DNA from: Acidimicrobium ferrooxidans DSM 10331
GTDB lineage: Bacteria > Actinomycetota > Acidimicrobiia > Acidimicrobiales > Ilumatobacteraceae
Length of the DNA stretch: 64,000 nt
Reading direction: 5' to 3'
Assembly: GCA_945900735.1 (NCBI GenBank)
Contig: CAMDJX010000001.1
Coordinates: forward strand, 1-64,000
The translations under genes were made by a program, and so were the position numbers. The notes under the pieces are model-generated. The model did not search any database. It was not told the DNA's origin and saw only the letters and a list, made by a program, of their open reading frames with translations. Each line of letters begins with the position of its first letter. Position 1 is the stretch's first letter. Below, piece by piece: positions 60,314 to 64,000 of the stretch.

Positions 60314-61447
60314 GTGAGTTCACTTGCCCCGGTAGATGTTTCTGGGCGGTGTGGCCGAGCTTTCACCGCCGCATCGGAGCGCTTTGGGATTGATGCTCTT
60401 CTCGTCACCTCATTGAACGACATTCGTTGGTTGACCGGGTTTTCTGGTTCCACTGGTGTGATGGTCGTTAGGGCCGGATCAAGCACGCTCATCACGGATG
60501 GAAGATACGTGCATCAAGCTTCGGAGCAGCTCTCCAATGCTGGAGCCAACGTAGATGTCGTTTTGGCCAAGGACAGTGTCGACACTTTGGAGAGCATCTC
60601 TGACGCAGTACGAGGTTCGTCGAAATGTGGCTACGACCCAAATGAGTTAACAGTGCGCCAGCTTCAACAATATTCAGCGTCGATTACCAGCGAATTAATT
60701 GGTGTTGATGGGGTAATTCAACATTTGCGCAGAATCAAGTCCGTGCCGGAGCAGCAACGTATCTCCGCAGCCTCGGAGATTGCGGATCGCGCGCTAGCGC
60801 ACGTCGAGCCGCTGTTGACATCGGCGCTTACATCCGATGTCACCGAGCGAGATGTACGCGATGAACTGGAAATGTTGATGAGGCGCTTCGGCGCGGATGG
60901 CCCAAGCTATGAAACCATTGTTGCTACAGGAGTCAATTCTGCACTGCCGCATCATCGCCCCACATTTGCTCTTTTGCGTGAGGGCCAAAGCGTGGTTATT
61001 GATGTCGGTGCACTAGTGGATGGATATCACTCGGACATGACGCGGACGTATCTGTTGGGTGATTGCGACGCAGAGCTTGTGCGTATGCACCAATTGGTCA
61101 AGGAGGCACAAGCCCTTGGGGTGCGTGCTGTGAAGGCCGGTGTTATTGCAAGTGAAATCGATGGAGCCTGTCGCGACTTGTTCGGTCAATACGGGCTCGG
61201 GCATGAATTTAGTCATGGAACGGGGCACGGTGTCGGTTTACAAATTCATGAAATGCCCTGGTTGCGAAAAAACGCCAATGAGCCGTTGCAGGTCGGGGAA
61301 GTAGTAACGGTGGAGCCTGGGCTCTATCGTGTAGGTCTCGGCGGTGTTCGAATTGAGGATTTAGTCCTCGTTGAGTCCACTGGCTGCCATGTCTTCACCC
61401 ATAGTCAGAAAGAGCATTTGTGCCTGCGATCACCACTAACGACCTGA
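60314..61447 (+). CDS. Xaa-Pro aminopeptidase (M24 family)
   Basis: DIRWLTGFSGSTGVM; GHEFSHGTGHGVGLQIHEMP; VVTVEPGLYRVGLGGVRIEDLVLV; start could also be TTG 60302. Confidence 0.92.
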   Translation: MSSLAPVDVSGRCGRAFTAASERFGIDALLVTSLNDIRWLTGFSGSTGVMVVRAGSSTLITDGRYVHQASEQLSNAGANVDVVLAKDSVDTLESISDAVRGSSKCGYDPNELTVRQLQQYSASITSELIGVDGVIQHLRRIKSVPEQQRISAASEIADRALAHVEPLLTSALTSDVTERDVRDELEMLMRRFGADGPSYETIVATGVNSALPHHRPTFALLREGQSVVIDVGALVDGYHSDMTRTYLLGDCDAELVRMHQLVKEAQALGVRAVKAGVIASEIDGACRDLFGQYGLGHEFSHGTGHGVGLQIHEMPWLRKNANEPLQVGEVVTVEPGLYRVGLGGVRIEDLVLVESTGCHVFTHSQKEHLCLRSPLTT

Positions 61448-61983
61448 AAAATGGCATCTCACTGAATCTTGATGGGACCCTTTACACGGTTGTCGAATTT
61501 CAGCACGTTAAGCCTGGTAAGGGTGGTGCATTCGTAAGAACCCGCCTACGAAATTTGAAGACGGGCAACATGCTCGATCGCACGTTCAACGCAGGTATTC
61601 GCGTCGAGCAAGCAATCTTGGAAAAGAATGACATGCAGTTTCTGTATATGGATGGCGATGACTATGTGTTCATGGATACATCGACGTTTGATCAAATCTC
61701 TGTCAAGCCTGTTGCGCTTGGCGAAGCTGCCGATTATTTGATCGAAAATGCTGTCGCAATCATTGCTACTCATAACGACGAAATTGTCAGTGTCGAAATT
61801 CCTCCATCCGTCGAGCTCGAGATTGCGCAGACAGAGCCGGGCGTTCAGGGCGACCGCGTCTCGGGCGCACGTAAACCGGCCACGTTGCAAACTGGAAAAG
61901 TGATACAGGTGCCTTTGTTTGTCAACATTGGCGATCGTGTAAAAGTTGACACCCGAACCGGCGATTACATTACGCGGGTTTGA
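61420..61983 (+). CDS. efp: Elongation factor P
   Basis: TTNDLKNGISLNLDGTLYTVVEFQHVKPGKGGAFVRTRLRNLKTGNMLDRTF; VPLFVNIGDRVKVDTRTGDYITRV. Confidence 0.96.
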   Translation: MPAITTNDLKNGISLNLDGTLYTVVEFQHVKPGKGGAFVRTRLRNLKTGNMLDRTFNAGIRVEQAILEKNDMQFLYMDGDDYVFMDTSTFDQISVKPVALGEAADYLIENAVAIIATHNDEIVSVEIPPSVELEIAQTEPGVQGDRVSGARKPATLQTGKVIQVPLFVNIGDRVKVDTRTGDYITRV

Positions 61984-62417
61984 TGACTTCCTCACCGCGT
62001 TCGCCATTTACACTTTCTCACGACGCCAGGTCGTCCGCACGCGAACGAGCCCTTCACGTGTTGTACGAGGCGCAAGCAAAGACAAGCGCGGGTCAAACTG
62101 TTGTGCAGGCTCAAGTTCTTCCGGTCGATGATATGGCAGTCGACATCGTCGCTGGTGTTGATGAACATCAGTCAGCGTTAGACGGATTTATTGAACAGAA
62201 TCTCATAGGTTGGACGCTTGCACGGATGCCGATCATCGATCTCATTATTTTGCGAATCGCCACTTTTGAACTTGTTCACCGTTGGAGTGTTCCTCGTGCA
62301 GTAGTTATCAACGAGGCCGTAGAACTAGCCAAGCGTTTTTCAACAGAGGAGTCTGGCCGATTCATCAACGGAGTTCTTTCGGCTATTGCAAAAGACGTAA
62401 GAGCAAACCAGCAGTAG
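61983..62417 (+). CDS. nusB: Transcription antitermination factor NusB
   Basis: SSARERALHVLYEAQ; LIILRIATFELVHRWSVPRAVVINEAVELAKRFSTEESGRFINGVLSAIA. Confidence 0.94.
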   Translation: MTSSPRSPFTLSHDARSSARERALHVLYEAQAKTSAGQTVVQAQVLPVDDMAVDIVAGVDEHQSALDGFIEQNLIGWTLARMPIIDLIILRIATFELVHRWSVPRAVVINEAVELAKRFSTEESGRFINGVLSAIAKDVRANQQ

Positions 62418-62418
62418 T

Positions 62419-63840
62419 GTGCCCGCTGTGAGGCGACCTAAAAATCTGTGGTCAATTGCGGTAGTCATTCTGGTCGGCATTTATTCACTGTATTTTTCTT
62501 GGCTAACAGTCGGGGTCCACCGAGGGTTGGGTAGTTCTGCTTACGACTTTGGTCTTTACGATCAAGGCATTTGGTTGCTTTCTCGGGGTAATTCGCCATT
62601 CGTAACGTTGATGGGTCGCAATCTTTTCGGCGACCATTCGTCGTTTATTCTGCTCTTCGTAGTGCCCGTGTACTGGTTGACATCCTCAACATCTGTGCTG
62701 TTCATCATCCAATCGTTTGCGTTAGGTATTGGCGCGTTCCCTCTGTACGCGTACTCCCGACGTGCGCTAAACAGCGACGCGATGGGCTTCGTAATGGCTG
62801 GCGCCTATTTGTTGCACCCGGCTGTCGGACTAACCAACGTTGAAAATTTTCATCCGGATGCCTTTTTGGGAGTTCTGATGGGAATTGTGTGGTGGTCGGC
62901 GTTGGAAAAGAGGTGGAATTGGTATTGGGTGTCGGTTGCTCTTGCCCTCCTCGTTAAAGAGGATGTTGGCTTGATCATTCTTCCAATTGGGCTTTGGGTG
63001 GCGCTGCGGCGTGATGCTCGAAGGGGCTTGTGGACGATCCTCATCTCGCTGGGGACGATGTTGCTTATGTTTTTCGTAGTGATGCGATCGTTCACTGGCA
63101 TCGCGTTTCGAAACTCTTGGCGTATTCCCTTTGGTGGATTCTCTGGTTTGTTCCGAGTGGCGTTTCGTCAGCCGCAGGAACTGTGGAAATACTTGATCAG
63201 TGATGAGCGTCCAACGTATCTATTTCAATTGCTTACACCTACGGCGTTGGCATTCGTAATTGCGCCAAGCGTCGCTCTCACAAGTATTGGAGTAATTGGG
63301 GCGAACCTGCTCAGCACTTTTTGGTATCAGCATCAAATCGGATACCACTATTCGTTGGTCGTTGTGCCCAGTTTGATGTTTGGAACTGCATACGGAGTTT
63401 CGCGCCTGCCATTCCATACTCGTAAGCGCGTGATTGCAGCCGTTGCAGTCTGTTCACTTGCATTCGGGTATTGGCTGTCTCCACTTCCGGCCGCCCGAAG
63501 CTCGGTTGGGCAATGGTCTGCATCGAACCCGGCGGTTGTTGCTGCCCACGAACTATTTTTAACAATTCCGGATAATGCGGTGGTGAGTGCGTACCACCCG
63601 CTGACCGCCCAACTTGCGCGCAGGGAACGCATTTACTCGTTCCCCAATCCGTTCCAAAGATCGCTCTACGGGCCTGATGTGTTTGCCAAAGGAGACCGGT
63701 TGCCTTTTGCCGATGAAGTTGAATTCGTCATGCTTCCTGCAGTGTTAGATGAGGAGGCAAGCGAAGTTTGGTCGAAGGAATCCTCGGAGTTCATGGTGGT
63801 CGGTTCTAACGCCTGGTGGATTGTCTACAAGCGGCTCTAG
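62419..63840 (+). CDS. DUF2079-type polytopic membrane protein
   Basis: GLYDQGIWLLSRGNSPFVTLMGRNLFGDHSSFILLFVVPVYWL; NVENFHPDAFLGVLMG; multiple TM segments. Confidence 0.85.
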   Translation: MPAVRRPKNLWSIAVVILVGIYSLYFSWLTVGVHRGLGSSAYDFGLYDQGIWLLSRGNSPFVTLMGRNLFGDHSSFILLFVVPVYWLTSSTSVLFIIQSFALGIGAFPLYAYSRRALNSDAMGFVMAGAYLLHPAVGLTNVENFHPDAFLGVLMGIVWWSALEKRWNWYWVSVALALLVKEDVGLIILPIGLWVALRRDARRGLWTILISLGTMLLMFFVVMRSFTGIAFRNSWRIPFGGFSGLFRVAFRQPQELWKYLISDERPTYLFQLLTPTALAFVIAPSVALTSIGVIGANLLSTFWYQHQIGYHYSLVVVPSLMFGTAYGVSRLPFHTRKRVIAAVAVCSLAFGYWLSPLPAARSSVGQWSASNPAVVAAHELFLTIPDNAVVSAYHPLTAQLARRERIYSFPNPFQRSLYGPDVFAKGDRLPFADEVEFVMLPAVLDEEASEVWSKESSEFMVVGSNAWWIVYKRL

Positions 63841-63868
63841 CCCTGCTATATTTTCGCAGGTCGTTAAT

Positions 63869-63886
63869 TGAGCCCCGTGAGGCTCA
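63869..63886 (+). promoter_or_regulatory. Candidate PyrR-binding hairpin in the pyr leader
   Basis: TGAGCC-CCGTGA-GGCTCA stem-loop; AGCCCCGTGAGGCT (63871-63884) matches ARUCCNGNGAGGYU at 13 of 14 positions. Confidence 0.65.
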
Positions 63887-63901
63887 GACGAAGGGATTAA
63901 T

Positions 63902-64000
63902 GTGAGCGCAGTACCAACATCGAGCGTTGCTGTCATGACTGGCCCCGATGTGCAGCGTGCTTTAAGTCGTATCGCCCACGAAATAGTCGAAAAGAATCAT
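63902..64000 (+). CDS. pyrR: PyrR (pyrimidine operon regulator / UPRTase) N-terminus, truncated by window end
   Basis: GTG start; MSAVPTSSVAVMTGPDVQRALSRIAHEIVEKNH resembles the PyrR N-terminal RAxxRIAHEIxE motif; PyrR-loop-like hairpin upstream. Confidence 0.72.
   Translation, partial: MSAVPTSSVAVMTGPDVQRALSRIAHEIVEKNH

Noticed and set aside
1-64000. CRISPR arrays, tRNA/rRNA genes, IS elements, prophage or toxin-antitoxin modules
   Set aside because: None seen by eye; the window is densely packed with housekeeping genes. A tRNAscan/Infernal run would be needed to exclude small RNAs formally.

Overview
This 64 kb window is almost entirely coding and reads as chromosomal core sequence of an actinobacterium. 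The mix of SepF, PIM-lipid genes, an MshC-type mycothiol ligase and an InhA-like FabI, plus gene order resembling the mycobacterial thrS-HIT-pgsA-patA-pimA...pdxST-yebC-ruvCAB...alaS-ruvX-mltG-aro-efp-nusB series, supports this; class Acidimicrobiia is my guess. I saw no rRNA, tRNA, CRISPR array, transposon or prophage. From left to right it contains: division genes (murB-ftsQ, ftsZ, yggS, sepF, yggT), ileS, a DksA-like gene, lspA and rluD; an Rrf2 regulator and a phosphodiesterase; dnaE; a nitroreductase; a minus-strand fabI/S8 protease/DUF255 block; npdG, mshC, plsC, thrS; the PIM-lipid genes; an arsenic cassette; pdxST, yebC, bcp, ruvCAB, queA, tgt, yajC-secDF, rel, hisS, aspS, rarA, alaS, ruvX, mltG, aroECKBQ, pepP, efp, nusB, a DUF2079 protein; and the start of pyrR. 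The most unusual items are (i) an in-frame MurB-FtsQ fusion with a repeated linker motif; (ii) a cysteine-free DksA/TraR-like protein with a histone-like Lys/Ala arm; (iii) an arsR/arsI-MIP-arsC cassette without a recognisable pump, inserted between patA and pimA, whose channel lacks the usual selectivity-filter arginine; (iv) a symmetric divergent promoter with overlapping -10 boxes; (v) a recurrent TANNNT box 6-9 nt before start codons, suggesting leaderless mRNAs; and (vi) a PyrR-binding-loop-like hairpin before pyrR. All functional calls come from reading motifs by eye; no database search was run.
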